From: Bradyrhizobium sp.
Lineage (GTDB): Bacteria; Pseudomonadota; Alphaproteobacteria; Rhizobiales; Xanthobacteraceae
Reading direction: 5' to 3'
NCBI RefSeq assembly: GCF_030697065.1
Contig: NZ_JAUYQU010000105.1
Coordinates: 1 to 60,517, forward strand
DNA: 60,517 nucleotides
Shown piece after piece: positions 41,928-52,843 of this stretch. The position numbers and the translations under genes are program-made. Below the pieces are notes generated by a model, which was given only the letters and a program-made list of their open reading frames with translations, did no database searches and was not told where the DNA came from. Numbering within the stretch: position 1 is the stretch's first letter; every line of letters begins with the position of its first letter.

Positions 41928-43004
41928 ATGAACGAAGACACGCGGCTTCGCGACGGCATTGGGCTGCGCGGAGACGGCCAAGGTCCGCCCCATAGCGGCG
42001 GCGTGCCCGGCGCCGGCCGTTCGCCGGCGGCAGTAACCGGCGTCTATGCCGCGCTGGACCTCGGCACCAACAATTGCCGCCTGTTGATCGCCTGTCCGAC
42101 CGGCGACAGCTTTCGCGTGGTCGACTCGTTCTCGCGGATCATCCGGCTCGGGGAAGGAATCTCGGCGACCGGCTGCATCAGCGACGCTGCGATCGACCGC
42201 GCCATCGCGGCCTTGAGCATTTGCCGGGACAAGATCCAGTCCAGGAAGGCCAAGCGCCTGCGGCTGATCGCCACCGAAGCCTGCCGCGCGGCGTCGAATG
42301 CCGACGGTTTCATGGACAGGGTGGCGGCGGAGACCGGCATCCGGCTCGAGGTGATCGACCGCGAGACCGAAGCCGCGCTGGCGGTGACCGGCTGTTCGCC
42401 ATTGCTGGATCCCAAGGGCAGGGGCGCAATCCTGTTCGACATCGGCGGCGGGTCGACGGAACTGGTTCGGATCGAACGCGATCCGGAGCAGGAAAATGCG
42501 GTTCCGCGCATCAAGGCATGGATGTCGATTCCGCTCGGCGTGGTCTCGCTGGCCGAAGCTTTCGGCGGCAAGGACGTCACGCCGCAGTCCTACGCCGCCA
42601 TGGTCGCCGAGGTTGCGCAGCACATTGCCCCGTTCGCGGCCGAACACGGCGCCGACCTCGGCGGCATGCATCTGCTCGGTACCTCGGGCACGGTGACGAC
42701 GCTGGCCGGGGTCCATCTCAATCTGCCGAGATATGATCGCCGCCGGATCGACGGCGTCTGGATGAGCGATGCCGATCTCACAGCGACCGTCGCGCGGCTG
42801 CTGTGCATGACCTATCAGGAACGCGCCGGCAATCATTGCATCAGCATCGAGCGCGCCGACCTGGTACTGGCAGGCTGCGCCATCCTCGATGCCATCCGCA
42901 GCGCGTTCCCGCTGCCGCGGTTGCGGGTCGCCGATCGCGGCCTGCGCGAGGGCATGCTGGTCGAAATGATGCGTGCGGACGGCGCCCTGAGCGGAAGCCG
43001 ATAG
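41928..43004 (+). CDS. Ppx/GppA family phosphatase
   Basis: 358 residues with the ASKHA fold: [15 protein letters not shown] (phosphate 1), [46 protein letters not shown] (phosphate 2) and [14 protein letters not shown]. It hydrolyses polyphosphate or pppGpp. It is shorter than two-domain exopolyphosphatases (about 500), lacking the C-terminal HD-like part, as is usual for this alphaproteobacterial form. It starts after GGAAAG and is followed 34 bases later by rlmE, a common pairing in the group. The 195 bases between it and the divergent molybdenum-subunit gene must hold both promoters. Confidence 0.92.
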   Translation: MNEDTRLRDGIGLRGDGQGPPHSGGVPGAGRSPAAVTGVYAALDLGTNNCRLLIACPTGDSFRVVDSFSRIIRLGEGISATGCISDAAIDRAIAALSICRDKIQSRKAKRLRLIATEACRAASNADGFMDRVAAETGIRLEVIDRETEAALAVTGCSPLLDPKGRGAILFDIGGGSTELVRIERDPEQENAVPRIKAWMSIPLGVVSLAEAFGGKDVTPQSYAAMVAEVAQHIAPFAAEHGADLGGMHLLGTSGTVTTLAGVHLNLPRYDRRRIDGVWMSDADLTATVARLLCMTYQERAGNHCISIERADLVLAGCAILDAIRSAFPLPRLRVADRGLREGMLVEMMRADGALSGSR

Positions 43005-43038
43005 GCGCGCCCGTTGTCGATGTGCTAGAGCCTCGATC

Positions 43039-43734
43039 ATGGCAAAAGACACAACCGGACGGCTACGGGTTACCGTCAAGAGCGCAGGCAGGCTGAAACT
43101 GTCCTCGAAACTCTGGCTGGAGCGGCAGCTCAACGATCCCTATGTGGCGCAGGCCAAGCGGGACGGCCTGCGCTCGCGCGCGGCCTACAAGCTGCTCGAG
43201 ATCGACGACAAGTACCATTTCCTCAAATCCGGCATCACAGTGGTCGATCTCGGCGCGGCGCCGGGCGGCTGGAGCCAGATCGCGGCCAAGCGGGTCGGCG
43301 CAGCCGACAACAAAGGCAAGGTGGTCGCGATCGACCTCCTGGAGATGCCGGAAATACCCGGCGTCAGCTTCGCGCAACTCGATTTTCTCAAGGAGGACGC
43401 GCCCGACAAATTGCTTGCGATGATGGGAGGCCGCGCCGACGTGGTGCTGTCCGACATGGCCGCCAACACCACCGGCCATCGCAAGACCGATCAGTTGCGC
43501 ATCATCGGCCTGGTCGAAAGCGCCGCCGCCTTTGCCGCCGACGTGCTCAAGCCCGGCGGGACATTCGTGGCAAAAGTGTTTCAGAGCGGCGCCGATGCGA
43601 CGCTGATGACGCAGCTCAAGCACGATTTCGCCACCGTCAAGCACGTCAAGCCGGCCTCGAGCCGCAAGGATTCCTCGGAGCGCTACGTGCTGGCGATGGG
43701 ATTTCGGGGCGTGCAGGGCAAGCCGCAAGCCTGA
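43039..43734 (+). CDS. rlmE: 23S rRNA (uridine-2'-O)-methyltransferase RlmE
   Basis: 231 residues of the RrmJ/FtsJ family. The SAM loop is [13 protein letters not shown], and the catalytic tetrad K51-D139-K179-E214 keeps the 40 and 35 residue spacings of the E. coli enzyme ([35 protein letters not shown]). It methylates the 2'-OH of U2552 in 23S rRNA late in 50S assembly. It has an N-terminal extension of about 13 residues relative to E. coli. Probably transcribed with the ppx/gppA gene. Confidence 0.95.
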   Translation: MAKDTTGRLRVTVKSAGRLKLSSKLWLERQLNDPYVAQAKRDGLRSRAAYKLLEIDDKYHFLKSGITVVDLGAAPGGWSQIAAKRVGAADNKGKVVAIDLLEMPEIPGVSFAQLDFLKEDAPDKLLAMMGGRADVVLSDMAANTTGHRKTDQLRIIGLVESAAAFAADVLKPGGTFVAKVFQSGADATLMTQLKHDFATVKHVKPASSRKDSSERYVLAMGFRGVQGKPQA

Positions 43735-43786
43735 CGGCGCGACGCAGGAGCGGATCGGCGCAGCAAGGGCAGCCGAGAACGGGCCA

Positions 43787-44020
43787 TCAGCCTTGGGCCT
43801 GCCCCGGACTTTCCTTCGGCCGCGCTTCCAGCGCCATCCGCACTTCCCTGGCGCTCGTCAGGGCGCGCCGGATGTTTTTGTCTTCCGAACCGGCATCGAA
43901 TGTAATCAGGCGGTTGCAGTGCTGGCAGTTGGTTTGAAAGCCGTCGCGGAGTTTTTGCGCGCGCTCCCGGAACACCTGCGAGCATTTGGTGCATTTGACC
44001 CTTACTTTTTCGTCGATCAT
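43787..44020 (-). CDS. Small zinc-ribbon protein (MJ0042-type)
   Basis: 77 residues. Two CxxC knuckles, CTKCSQVF and CQHCNRLI, separated by about 19 residues make a zinc ribbon at 10-35, followed by a charged helical tail (NIRRALTSAREVRMALEARPKE). This resembles MJ0042-type zinc fingers found in small alphaproteobacterial proteins and at the N-termini of membrane proteins. Function is unknown. It converges on rlmE (52-base gap) and follows the exporter region. Confidence 0.75.
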   Translation of the reverse strand: MIDEKVRVKCTKCSQVFRERAQKLRDGFQTNCQHCNRLITFDAGSEDKNIRRALTSAREVRMALEARPKESPGQAQG

Positions 44021-44215
44021 GAAACCTCCCTGAGCGGCAGCAAATCTCGTTGCCGGGGCTTAAGGGGATGGCAGGGGGTTTGCTAAAACTCTCGTCAAAT
44101 CAATCCATGTTCATCGAGCCGGCCCCGATTACCTTGCCCCAGCGCCCGCCGCGAGCGCGAATGCGGCGGCAACGATCCGTTCTGGCGTCCGCACGGCATC
44201 CTCCCTTGTTGCAAT
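44021..44215. other. Gap without a recognisable gene
   Basis: 195 bases between the zinc-ribbon gene start and the exporter stop (both minus strand). I see short overlapping Arg/Pro-rich frames without ribosome sites. The region should contain the promoter of the zinc-ribbon gene. Confidence 0.4.
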
Positions 44216-45691
44216 TCACCCCAGCCGCTGATCCCGGGCGTCTTCCGTGGTTTCGCTGCCGGCTTTTGCCGCTGCCTTCGCGGCGCTCTTGCGGCTGGAG
44301 ATTTCGACCGCGCTGCGGCCGGAGATCTCGTGCCCGGCATCGTCAGGCATTTGCCAGAAGAAGTAAGCCGAAATCGCCGAGAAGACCGCGACCACGATAA
44401 AGGCTGGCGCGAAATCGACCGCGCTCAGTTCGGTCACATGGCGCATCAGCATTGAGGATTCAACAGCAAACGCGCCGACCGCGACACCGGCAGAAATCGC
44501 CAGTTGCTGGTTGACGCTGACCAAAGTGGTGGCGCGGCTCATCTGCGCCGGCTCGACCTCGGCATAGGCCACGGTGTTGATCGCGGTGAACTGCAGCGAG
44601 CGGAAGAAGCCGCCGACCAGAAGGATGATCACGATCAGGAGCAGCGGCGTCGCCACCGTGAACAGCGCGCAGGCGGCGAGAAAAACCGAACTCACGATCG
44701 CGTTGACGACCATGATGTTGCGAAAACCGAAGGTGCGGATGATGCGTGCCGCCAGCGTCTTCATGCCCATGGCGCCGACCGCCGAGGCGAACGTCACCAG
44801 TCCCGAGTGGAACGGCGACAGGCCGAAGCCGATCTGCATCAAAAGCGGCAGCAGGAACGGCAGCGCGCCGATGCCGAGGCGAAACAGGAAACCGCCGAGG
44901 ATGCTTGCGCGCAGTGTCGGCAGCCGCATCAACGAAAAGTCCAGCACCGGCGACTGGGTCCGCCTGGCATGGATCACGTAGAGCGTCATCGAAACCGTGC
45001 CGATTCCGATCAGCGCTGCCACGACGGTCCACGGCAGCAGATTGAGCCCCGCCACCGACAGTCCGAATGCGATGCCGCCGAGCCCCAACCCCGCCAGCAG
45101 CAGCCCGTAGAGATCGAAGCGCTCGGGTGTCTCGCTGCGGATCGGGTCGATGTAGCGCTGCGCCATGAAGATGCCGAGCAGGCCGATCGGAATGTTGATC
45201 AGGAAAATCCAGTGCCAGGAAAAATAGGTCGTGATGAAGCCGCCGAGCGGCGGGCCGATCACCGGCCCGATCAGCGCCGGTACCGTGACCCAGGCCATGG
45301 CGTTCACCAGTTGGCTCTTGTCGATCGAGCGCAGCAGCACCAGCCGTCCCACCGGGGTCATCATGGCACCGCCGATGCCCTGCAGGATGCGCGCAATGAC
45401 GAAATCGGTGACGGAAGTGGACAGCGCGCAGCCAATCGACCCCACCATGAACACGGCGATCGCCGCCGAAAATACCGTGCGGGCGCCGAAGCGATCGGCG
45501 GTCCATCCGCTCGCCGGAATAAATACCGCGAGCGACAGGAGATAGGAGGTAATGGCGAGCTTCAGCGTCAGCGGACTGGTGCCGATATCCGCCGCGATCG
45601 CCGGCAGCGAGGTCGCAATCACCGTCGAATCCATGTTCTCCATGAACAGGGCCGCGGCCACGATGAGCGGGATCAGGCGTTCTTTGGTCAT
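44216..45691 (-). CDS. DHA2-family MFS drug/proton antiporter
   Basis: Start chosen at 45691 (MTKERLIPLIVAAALFMENMD), giving 491 residues; the frame extends upstream to 45811 but that part is polar, Pro/Arg-rich and unlike the family. Signatures are LPAIAADIGTSPLTLK, SGWTADRFGARTVF (motif A), ARILQGIGGAMMTPVGRLVLLR (motif B region) and WVTVPALIGPVIGPPLGGFI (motif C), marking an exporter of the EmrB/QacA class. The C-terminus has an unusual Ser/Lys/Ala-rich cytoplasmic tail (about 455-491). Substrate unknown. Confidence 0.9.
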   Translation of the reverse strand: MTKERLIPLIVAAALFMENMDSTVIATSLPAIAADIGTSPLTLKLAITSYLLSLAVFIPASGWTADRFGARTVFSAAIAVFMVGSIGCALSTSVTDFVIARILQGIGGAMMTPVGRLVLLRSIDKSQLVNAMAWVTVPALIGPVIGPPLGGFITTYFSWHWIFLINIPIGLLGIFMAQRYIDPIRSETPERFDLYGLLLAGLGLGGIAFGLSVAGLNLLPWTVVAALIGIGTVSMTLYVIHARRTQSPVLDFSLMRLPTLRASILGGFLFRLGIGALPFLLPLLMQIGFGLSPFHSGLVTFASAVGAMGMKTLAARIIRTFGFRNIMVVNAIVSSVFLAACALFTVATPLLLIVIILLVGGFFRSLQFTAINTVAYAEVEPAQMSRATTLVSVNQQLAISAGVAVGAFAVESSMLMRHVTELSAVDFAPAFIVVAVFSAISAYFFWQMPDDAGHEISGRSAVEISSRKSAAKAAAKAGSETTEDARDQRLG

Positions 45692-45830
45692 CGGAACCGG
45701 GGATCGATGGAGAGCGGGGGAGGCAGACCGGCTGTAACATCGCGGCGGATGCGGGGCTATTGCGGAGCCCGCAAAACCACCTAAATCCTGACAATGTTCA
45801 CTGCGCGGCATGGCCGCCGGAGATCCGACG

Positions 45831-46079
45831 ATGATCTATGTCCTCGCCGCCCTGCTGCCGCCGCTCGGATTGCTGCTGAACGGGCAGCCATTCTCGGCGA
45901 TATTCAACCTCGTCCTGATCGTGCTTTGCGTGATTTTCGGGTTGATTTTCCCCATCCTGCTGCTGGTGCCGTCAGCGCACGCGCTGATCGCGGTTCACAC
46001 CAAGCGCGAGGATCGCCGGCACCGGGAGGTGGTGGAGGCGATCCGCCAGCATGGCCCGCCACCGGGCTATCCGCGCTAG
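45831..46079 (+). CDS. Small membrane protein, YqaE/Pmp3-like
   Basis: 82 residues from ATG 45831, which has GGAGAT at -8; an ATG at 45810 would add 7 residues. Two hydrophobic segments (YVLAALLPPLGLLLNG and FNLVLIVLCVIFGLIFPILLLVP) flank a short turn, as in YqaE/Pmp3 stress proteins. A polar C-terminal tail (HTKREDRRHREVVEAIRQHG) is longer than in classical Pmp3 (about 52 residues in all). Probably an inner-membrane protein of unknown role. It is divergent from the exporter and upstream of guaB. Confidence 0.7.
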   Translation: MIYVLAALLPPLGLLLNGQPFSAIFNLVLIVLCVIFGLIFPILLLVPSAHALIAVHTKREDRRHREVVEAIRQHGPPPGYPR

Positions 46080-46278
46080 GAAGCAGGGCCCCCGGCTACC
46101 GTTCACAAAAGCCTGTGCATGGCTGGCAAACGCTTTGATTCGGCGCTCCGCCATGCTATCGACCACCGCCAACCCTACCGATGGGCTTCGATTCGACGGT
46201 GACGCCTTGGCGTCGGCGCAGGTCCTGCTCATCCCATAGGTCGTATCGCGGCGAACGGGCCGCCGAAGGAGTTGGTAA

Positions 46279-47775
<1,497 letters not shown>

Positions 47776-47951
47776 TTGTCAGGGTCCAAATAGACCACCA
47801 CAAATCAGGCGAAACGCGATACGGTGCGGGCTGCCGATATCCGCGCTGCCCGGATCTTCAGTTTCTGGTTCCAGGCGCTGGATCCTGGCTCGGGATCGCA
47901 GTGTTTCCCTGAAATTCATCTCAACATAAGTCAGAAAAGAAGTTGGTCACT

Positions 47952-48575
47952 ATGGTCGATTGGTCCGATGACAGGATTGCCGCGCTTTCAGATCAGGATC
48001 TGAAGAATCTGCTGGTCAACGCGGAACGCAAATCCGTCGCCGAGGTCATCGCGCAGTGCAAGGCCGAGATGGAAAAGCGCGATGCGTTGAAGCCCCGCAA
48101 GGCCTCGAAGCCGCGCACCGAATTGAAGGAATTCGAGCACGACATGTCCGGGCAGCTTGCCGTGGTCGGCAAGGAGATGGCCGAGAAGTACGATTTGTCG
48201 GAAGAGACTGCGAAGGCCCAATCGGTCGGCGTCAAGGGCTTCAAGTCGCACAAGCTGCTGGATGCCAAGGGTTACGCCAAGCTCGGCGGCATGCAGCGCG
48301 ACGGTTCGGTCGCGATCGACCGCTATATTTCCTACCGCCGCGGCAAGGACATCGTGTCGCTCAGCGTCTTCCTGCTCAAGGACCAGCCGATCGAAGCGCA
48401 TGAGTTTCACGTCATCGCCCCGCAGGCCTTGCTCGATGGCGCCAAACCGGTGGCGGAAATTCGTCCGACTGCGACTGAGGCGCAAAAGCAGTCCGCCGAC
48501 GGCGGCCTGGCCTTCAAGGATCTGCCGAGTGCCGCGGCGGCATTCGACGCGGCGCTGGCGAAGATCACGGCCTGA
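47952..48575 (+). CDS. Conserved-looking protein of unknown function
   Basis: 207 residues from ATG 47952. It is soluble and charged: a helical N-terminal half (RIAALSDQDLKNLLVNAERKS, ELKEFEHDMSGQL) and a beta-rich C-terminal half (SVAIDRYISYRRGKDIVSLSVFLLKDQ, EAHEFHVIAPQ). No family is recognised. Codon use is like its neighbours, and the sequence carries no signal peptide. It follows guaB by 176 bases, and a family A repeat starts 24 bases after its stop. Confidence 0.75.
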   Translation: MVDWSDDRIAALSDQDLKNLLVNAERKSVAEVIAQCKAEMEKRDALKPRKASKPRTELKEFEHDMSGQLAVVGKEMAEKYDLSEETAKAQSVGVKGFKSHKLLDAKGYAKLGGMQRDGSVAIDRYISYRRGKDIVSLSVFLLKDQPIEAHEFHVIAPQALLDGAKPVAEIRPTATEAQKQSADGGLAFKDLPSAAAAFDAALAKITA

Positions 48576-48598
48576 GAACTATACTCGGAACTTCAAAC

Positions 48599-48678
48599 GT
48601 CATTCCGGGGCGATGCGAAGCATCGAACCCGGAATCTCGAGATTCCGGGCCTGGTCGATCGGACCATCCCGGAATGAC
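48599..48678. repeat. Dispersed palindromic element, family A
   Basis: GTCATTCCGGGGCGATGCGAAGCATCGAACCCGG-type left part, ATCTCGAGATTCC centre (itself nearly palindromic), and GGACCATCCCGGAATGAC right end. It ends 29 bases before the next start. Confidence 0.85.
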
Positions 48679-48707
48679 GAACCAAAAAATCAGAGGAAAG
48701 CACAACC

Positions 48708-49733
48708 ATGTCCCAATCCGCCAAACGCGTCGTTCTCGTCTCCCGCCCGGCCGGCGAACCCAAGGCGTCGGACTTCCGCATCGAGGAGTGCGCGATCCCG
48801 ACACCGGCCGCCGGAGAGGTGTTGCTGCGCACCATCTGGCTGTCGCTCGATCCCTATATGCGCGGCCGCATGAGCGATGGCCCGTCCTATGCGGCGCCGG
48901 TGCCGATCGGGGGCGTGATGGAGGGCGGCACCGTGAGCGAAGTGATCGCCTCGAACAATCCCGCTTTCGCCAAGGGTGACATCGTGCTGTCGCGCGCCGG
49001 CTGGCAGACCCATGCGCTGTCCGACGGCAAGGGGCTGAACAAGATCGACCCGAAACTCGGCTCGATCTCGACCGCGGTGGGCGTGCTCGGCATGCCCGGC
49101 ATGACCGCCTATACGGGCTTGCTCGATATCGGCAAGCCGCAGCCCGGCGAAACGGTGGTGGTGGCCGCCGCCTCCGGCGCGGTCGGCTCGGCGGTCGGGC
49201 AGATCGCGAAGATCAAGGGGGCGCGCGCGATCGGGATCGCCGGCGGCAAGGACAAGTGCGACTATGTCAAAAAAGAGCTCGGTTTCGATGATTGCCTCGA
49301 TCACCGCGATCCCGATCTGGCTGCGAAGCTGAAGGAAGCCTGCCCCAAGGGCATCGACGTCTATTTCGAGAATGTCGGCGGCGCGGTGTTCGAAGCCGTA
49401 TTCCCGCTGCTCAATGCGTTCGCGCGCATGCCGGTCTGCGGCCTGATCGCCGAATACAATAATTTCGGCGAGACGTCGCCGAAATGGGCCGGCAAGATGA
49501 TGCGCGCGGTGCTGACCAAGCGCCTGACCATCCGCGGCTTCATCGTCAGCGATTTCGCCGCGCGTCACGGCGACTTCCTGCGCGACATGTCGCAGTGGGT
49601 GCGCGACGGCAAGGTCAAGCACAAGGAATTCGTCACCGAAGGACTCGACAGCGCGCCCGCCGCCTTCATGGGCCTGCTGAAGGGCGCCAATTTCGGCAAG
49701 CAACTGGTACGGGTCGGGCCGGACAAGGCCTGA
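48708..49733 (+). CDS. NADP-dependent medium-chain reductase (YncB/curcumin reductase-like)
   Basis: 341 residues of the zinc-free MDR family. The N-terminal GroES-like domain has IWLSLDPYMRGRMSD and GGVMEGGTVSEVIASNN. The cofactor domain has GMPGMTAYTGLLDIG, VVVAAASGAVGSAVGQIAKIKGA (AxxGxxG) and GIAGGKDKCDYVKKELGFD with the NADP-selecting Lys, followed by YFENVGGAV. It reduces the C=C bond of enones or prostaglandin/curcumin-like compounds. Probably transcribed alone: a repeat stands before it and a hairpin after it. Confidence 0.92.
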   Translation: MSQSAKRVVLVSRPAGEPKASDFRIEECAIPTPAAGEVLLRTIWLSLDPYMRGRMSDGPSYAAPVPIGGVMEGGTVSEVIASNNPAFAKGDIVLSRAGWQTHALSDGKGLNKIDPKLGSISTAVGVLGMPGMTAYTGLLDIGKPQPGETVVVAAASGAVGSAVGQIAKIKGARAIGIAGGKDKCDYVKKELGFDDCLDHRDPDLAAKLKEACPKGIDVYFENVGGAVFEAVFPLLNAFARMPVCGLIAEYNNFGETSPKWAGKMMRAVLTKRLTIRGFIVSDFAARHGDFLRDMSQWVRDGKVKHKEFVTEGLDSAPAAFMGLLKGANFGKQLVRVGPDKA

Positions 49734-49746
49734 GGCGCGAGCACGG

Positions 49747-49771
49747 CGTCCGCCCACAACACGGGCGGACG
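49747..49771 (+). terminator. Perfect 9-bp hairpin after the MDR reductase gene
   Basis: CGTCCGCCC-ACAACAC-GGGCGGACG forms a perfect GC-rich stem 13 bases past the stop. It is followed by TTGGGCCCAT, not a true U-tract, so it is a probable but non-classical terminator. Confidence 0.6.
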
Positions 49772-49876
49772 TTGGGCCCATCCCATATAGCTCAAATCCG
49801 GCGCATCGGCTTTACCGGCCTTCAACCTTCCCCACGTAACAATGGCCCCGATACAACTCTCTTTCGGGGCCGCAAC

Positions 49877-50326
49877 ATGCGTATCGTTCCAGCTGTCTTG
49901 CTGCTGATTGTTGCCGGCCTCTCGACCGCATCGGCGCAGGAGGCCGCGACTGCGCCGGCATCTTCACCGGCTCCTGCGTCATCGTCCCCGGCGCCATCCT
50001 TTGCGATGGACCATGGCAATGCGGCCTCCGCCGCGGCGGCTTCGAAAGCGGCGGCGGCTGCCGCAAGAGCCAAGGCAGACGCCATCCGCAACGGACGTCC
50101 GCTCACCCCCAGCCAGTCGACCGATTTTGGTGTCAATGGCGGCGGTGTCGTTCGCCTGGCTCCGCCGCTCACGCCGGAGCAGCAGAAGGCCGAGGCGGAA
50201 GCCCGCGCGGCCTGGCAGGCGCGTTGCCGGCCGGTCGTGGTGACAGACCGCGAGGGGCTGCGCCGGACGCAGTATGCCGAGCCCGATTGCGACCTTTCGC
50301 GGTTCAATACGGCCGGCGGCGCATGA
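49877..50326 (+). CDS. Secreted Ala/Pro-rich protein of unknown function
   Basis: 149 residues. A signal peptide (MRIVPAVLLLIVAGLSTASA, predicted cut after residue 20) is followed by an Ala/Ser/Pro-rich low-complexity stretch (about 21-70), where nearly all residues are A, S, P or K. The C-terminal part (LTPEQQKAEAEARAAWQARCRPVV ... EPDCDLSRFN) has two Cys that may form a disulfide. It should be periplasmic. No family recognised. Confidence 0.7.
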   Translation: MRIVPAVLLLIVAGLSTASAQEAATAPASSPAPASSSPAPSFAMDHGNAASAAAASKAAAAAARAKADAIRNGRPLTPSQSTDFGVNGGGVVRLAPPLTPEQQKAEAEARAAWQARCRPVVVTDREGLRRTQYAEPDCDLSRFNTAGGA

Positions 50327-50491
50327 GCGTGCCAGCGGGTCAATCCGGCATGAATATCGGACAGAAGGCTGGCCGTTTCACGACTTGCGGTAACAGCCTC
50401 TTAAGCGAAGCTGCCTAGAGTTTCGCCTCGACGCACGCTCGATCCTCCGTCCGATGCGGGAGCGCACCGTTTCCAACGCCCCGGTCCGGTC

Positions 50492-52843
50492 ATGAAAAGC
50501 ACCGCTCACAATCCCAATCGCAGCCTGGTTCGCATCTTCTGCCTGTCGCTCGGCGGATTGGTGTTCGTCTACACGGCGATTGCGATTTACACCCTGATGA
50601 TGCGCCCGGACGTCGGTGCGGCGGAGTTGGCCGCCAGCCTTGTGCGGATCGCGTTCGGATTTATGCTGGCAGCGCTGTTCTGCTGGGGGTGGCTGGCCGA
50701 ACCGCTGGAGCGGCAGGTCAGGCTGATGGGGGCGGTGTTCGAATCCGACTACGCCAACCTGGATACCCGGACCAAGATCAGGGCGATCGTGCTGGTGACG
50801 ATGCTCAGCCTGCTCCTCGAACTGGTACTGATCCGCTGGCTCGCATCGGTATTTCCGGTGTTCGCCTTCTACAAGAACTTCACCATGCTGGCCTGCTTCC
50901 TCGGCCTCGGCGCCGGCTACGCGGTCGCGGAAAAGCAACGCTGCGCGCCCGCACTGGTGTTGCCCATGCTGGCGCTGTTCGTCGGCGTCATCACGCTGCT
51001 GCGTTACGATACCGGCGGCGGACACCTGATCTTCTCGATCGGCTGGCTCTCCGCATTCGATCTTCCGGTCTATTTTCTGCTCGGGGCGAGCTTCATCCTG
51101 TGCGCATGCATCTGCTATCCGCTCGGCCAGCTTTGCGGCAAATTGCTGCACAGCTCCAATTCGCTGAAAGCCTATGGCCTCAATCTGATCGGCAGCATTC
51201 TGGGCGTCGTCGCGCTGTTCGTGATGAGCCTGTACTGGCTGCCGCCGGTGATCTGGTTCGCCGTGGTCGGCGGCATGATGCTGCTGTTCGTGCTGCCGCG
51301 CGACGGCTTCCTGCCGGCGGGCATCGCCAGCTTCTGCGCCCTGCTGGCGATCCTGGCCTGGCCGGTGCAGCCGGAGACGCAGCGGATTTACTCGCCGTAC
51401 CAGTTGCTGGAGCGCACCGCCACCGCCGAGGGATTGATGCAGATCCTGTCGGGCGGCAGCTACTACCAGAAAGTCTACAATTTCGCCGACAGCAAGCGCG
51501 GGCAGGAAAGCGACGCGGATCGCTATGTCCGCGCCTATTACGAATTCCCCTACAATTTCAAGAAGCCGCCGGAGCGCGTCGCCATCGTCGGCTCCGGCAG
51601 CGGCAATGACGTGGCCACCGCGCTGCGGTTGGGCGCGTCGCATGTAGATGCGATCGAGATCGATCCCGCCATCGCCTTTCTCGGCAGGAAGTATCATCCG
51701 GAACGGCCGTACGACGACCCGCGCGTCAACCTGTCGATCAACGATGCCCGCAATTTCTTCCGCACCGCCGACCAGAAGTACGACCTGATCGTCTACGGCG
51801 TGCTGGATTCGCATACCGCGCTCAGCCATGCCTCCAACCTGCGGGTCGATTCCTACGTCTACACCCGCGAGGGGATCGCCGAGGCCTTCAGGCTGCTGAA
51901 GCCCGATGGCGTGCTCTCGATCTCGTTCACGCTGGTCAACGACGCCCTCGGCTTCAAACTATCCAAGATACTGCGGGAACTGCCCGGCGCCGGCAAGCCG
52001 CTGGCGGTGCGGGTGCTCTATGACTATTCGAACACCACTGCCTTCATCGTCAGGAAGGGCGGCGCAGTGACGATGCCGAACGCCAGCGCCTTTGCCGCGA
52101 TCGGCTTTACCGACGTCTCCGAGCAGTTCTCGCAACCCTATCCGGAGTCCGCGGTCCCGACCGATGACTGGCCGTTCTTCTACATGGTCGAGCGCGCCTA
52201 TCCTTTCACCTACATGATCGCGCTCGGGATCATCCTGGCCCTCAGCTACTTCTTCGTGCGCAAGACCATCGGATTTTCCGATCCGATCGACCGCAGTTAT
52301 CTGCCGTTCTTCTTTCTCGGCTCCGGTTTCATGCTGGTGGAGACCAAGGCGATCACCGAACTGGGACTGCATCTCGGCGGAACCTGGGTGGTGATCGCGG
52401 CTGCCATCCTGCTGGTGCTGGGAATGGCCTTCATGGCCAACCTGATGGTGACGCGGACCGGGCGCAATCTGACCGGACCGGCCTATGTCGGATTGTTCGT
52501 CAGCCTGCTGGTCGGATACGGGCTGGCGGTCAGCCACAGCGATTGGACGTTTGGTCCGCCGTTCTTGCAACTGGCGATGAGCTGCTTCGTGCTGACGGTC
52601 CCCCTGTTCTTTGCGGGAATCATCTTCTCCAGCCTGATCGGCGAGGGCAGGATCAACATCTCGACGGCGTTCGCCTACAATCTGATGGGTGCGCTGTTCG
52701 GCGGCGTGATGGAATACAACTCGATGTATTTCGGATTTGCGTTCCTCTATTTACTCGCACTCGGCTTCTACGTACTGGCCTGGCTATTCTCGCGGAAATC
52801 CGCGTCGCTGGCGCAGGCGGCGCATCTAGCTCCTGCGGAGTAG
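50492..52843 (+). CDS. Polytopic membrane protein with a spermidine-synthase-like domain
   Basis: 783 residues. About eight hydrophobic segments fill residues 13-290, a Rossmann-type aminopropyl/methyltransferase-like domain fills about 355-560, and a further block of membrane helices fills about 570-770. The domain has IVGSGSGNDVATAL (367-373), a ribose-binding IEIDP (389-392), NDARNF (417-422) and VYGVLDSH (D439). This is the order found in spermidine synthases, but the catalytic D-S-x-D segment is altered to L-D-S-H. Known relatives are annotated only as spermine/spermidine synthase domain proteins. It is likely an inner-membrane enzyme with a cytoplasmic catalytic domain; the substrate is unknown. 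Its end overlaps the convergent phosphoesterase by 18 bases. Confidence 0.8.
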   Translation: MKSTAHNPNRSLVRIFCLSLGGLVFVYTAIAIYTLMMRPDVGAAELAASLVRIAFGFMLAALFCWGWLAEPLERQVRLMGAVFESDYANLDTRTKIRAIVLVTMLSLLLELVLIRWLASVFPVFAFYKNFTMLACFLGLGAGYAVAEKQRCAPALVLPMLALFVGVITLLRYDTGGGHLIFSIGWLSAFDLPVYFLLGASFILCACICYPLGQLCGKLLHSSNSLKAYGLNLIGSILGVVALFVMSLYWLPPVIWFAVVGGMMLLFVLPRDGFLPAGIASFCALLAILAWPVQPETQRIYSPYQLLERTATAEGLMQILSGGSYYQKVYNFADSKRGQESDADRYVRAYYEFPYNFKKPPERVAIVGSGSGNDVATALRLGASHVDAIEIDPAIAFLGRKYHPERPYDDPRVNLSINDARNFFRTADQKYDLIVYGVLDSHTALSHASNLRVDSYVYTREGIAEAFRLLKPDGVLSISFTLVNDALGFKLSKILRELPGAGKPLAVRVLYDYSNTTAFIVRKGGAVTMPNASAFAAIGFTDVSEQFSQPYPESAVPTDDWPFFYMVERAYPFTYMIALGIILALSYFFVRKTIGFSDPIDRSYLPFFFLGSGFMLVETKAITELGLHLGGTWVVIAAAILLVLGMAFMANLMVTRTGRNLTGPAYVGLFVSLLVGYGLAVSHSDWTFGPPFLQLAMSCFVLTVPLFFAGIIFSSLIGEGRINISTAFAYNLMGALFGGVMEYNSMYFGFAFLYLLALGFYVLAWLFSRKSASLAQAAHLAPAE

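Noticed and set aside
44095..44340. An 81-codon Arg/Pro/Ser-rich minus-strand frame beside the exporter gene
   Set aside because: It overlaps the exporter's C-terminus in another frame and lacks any start signal or family feature.
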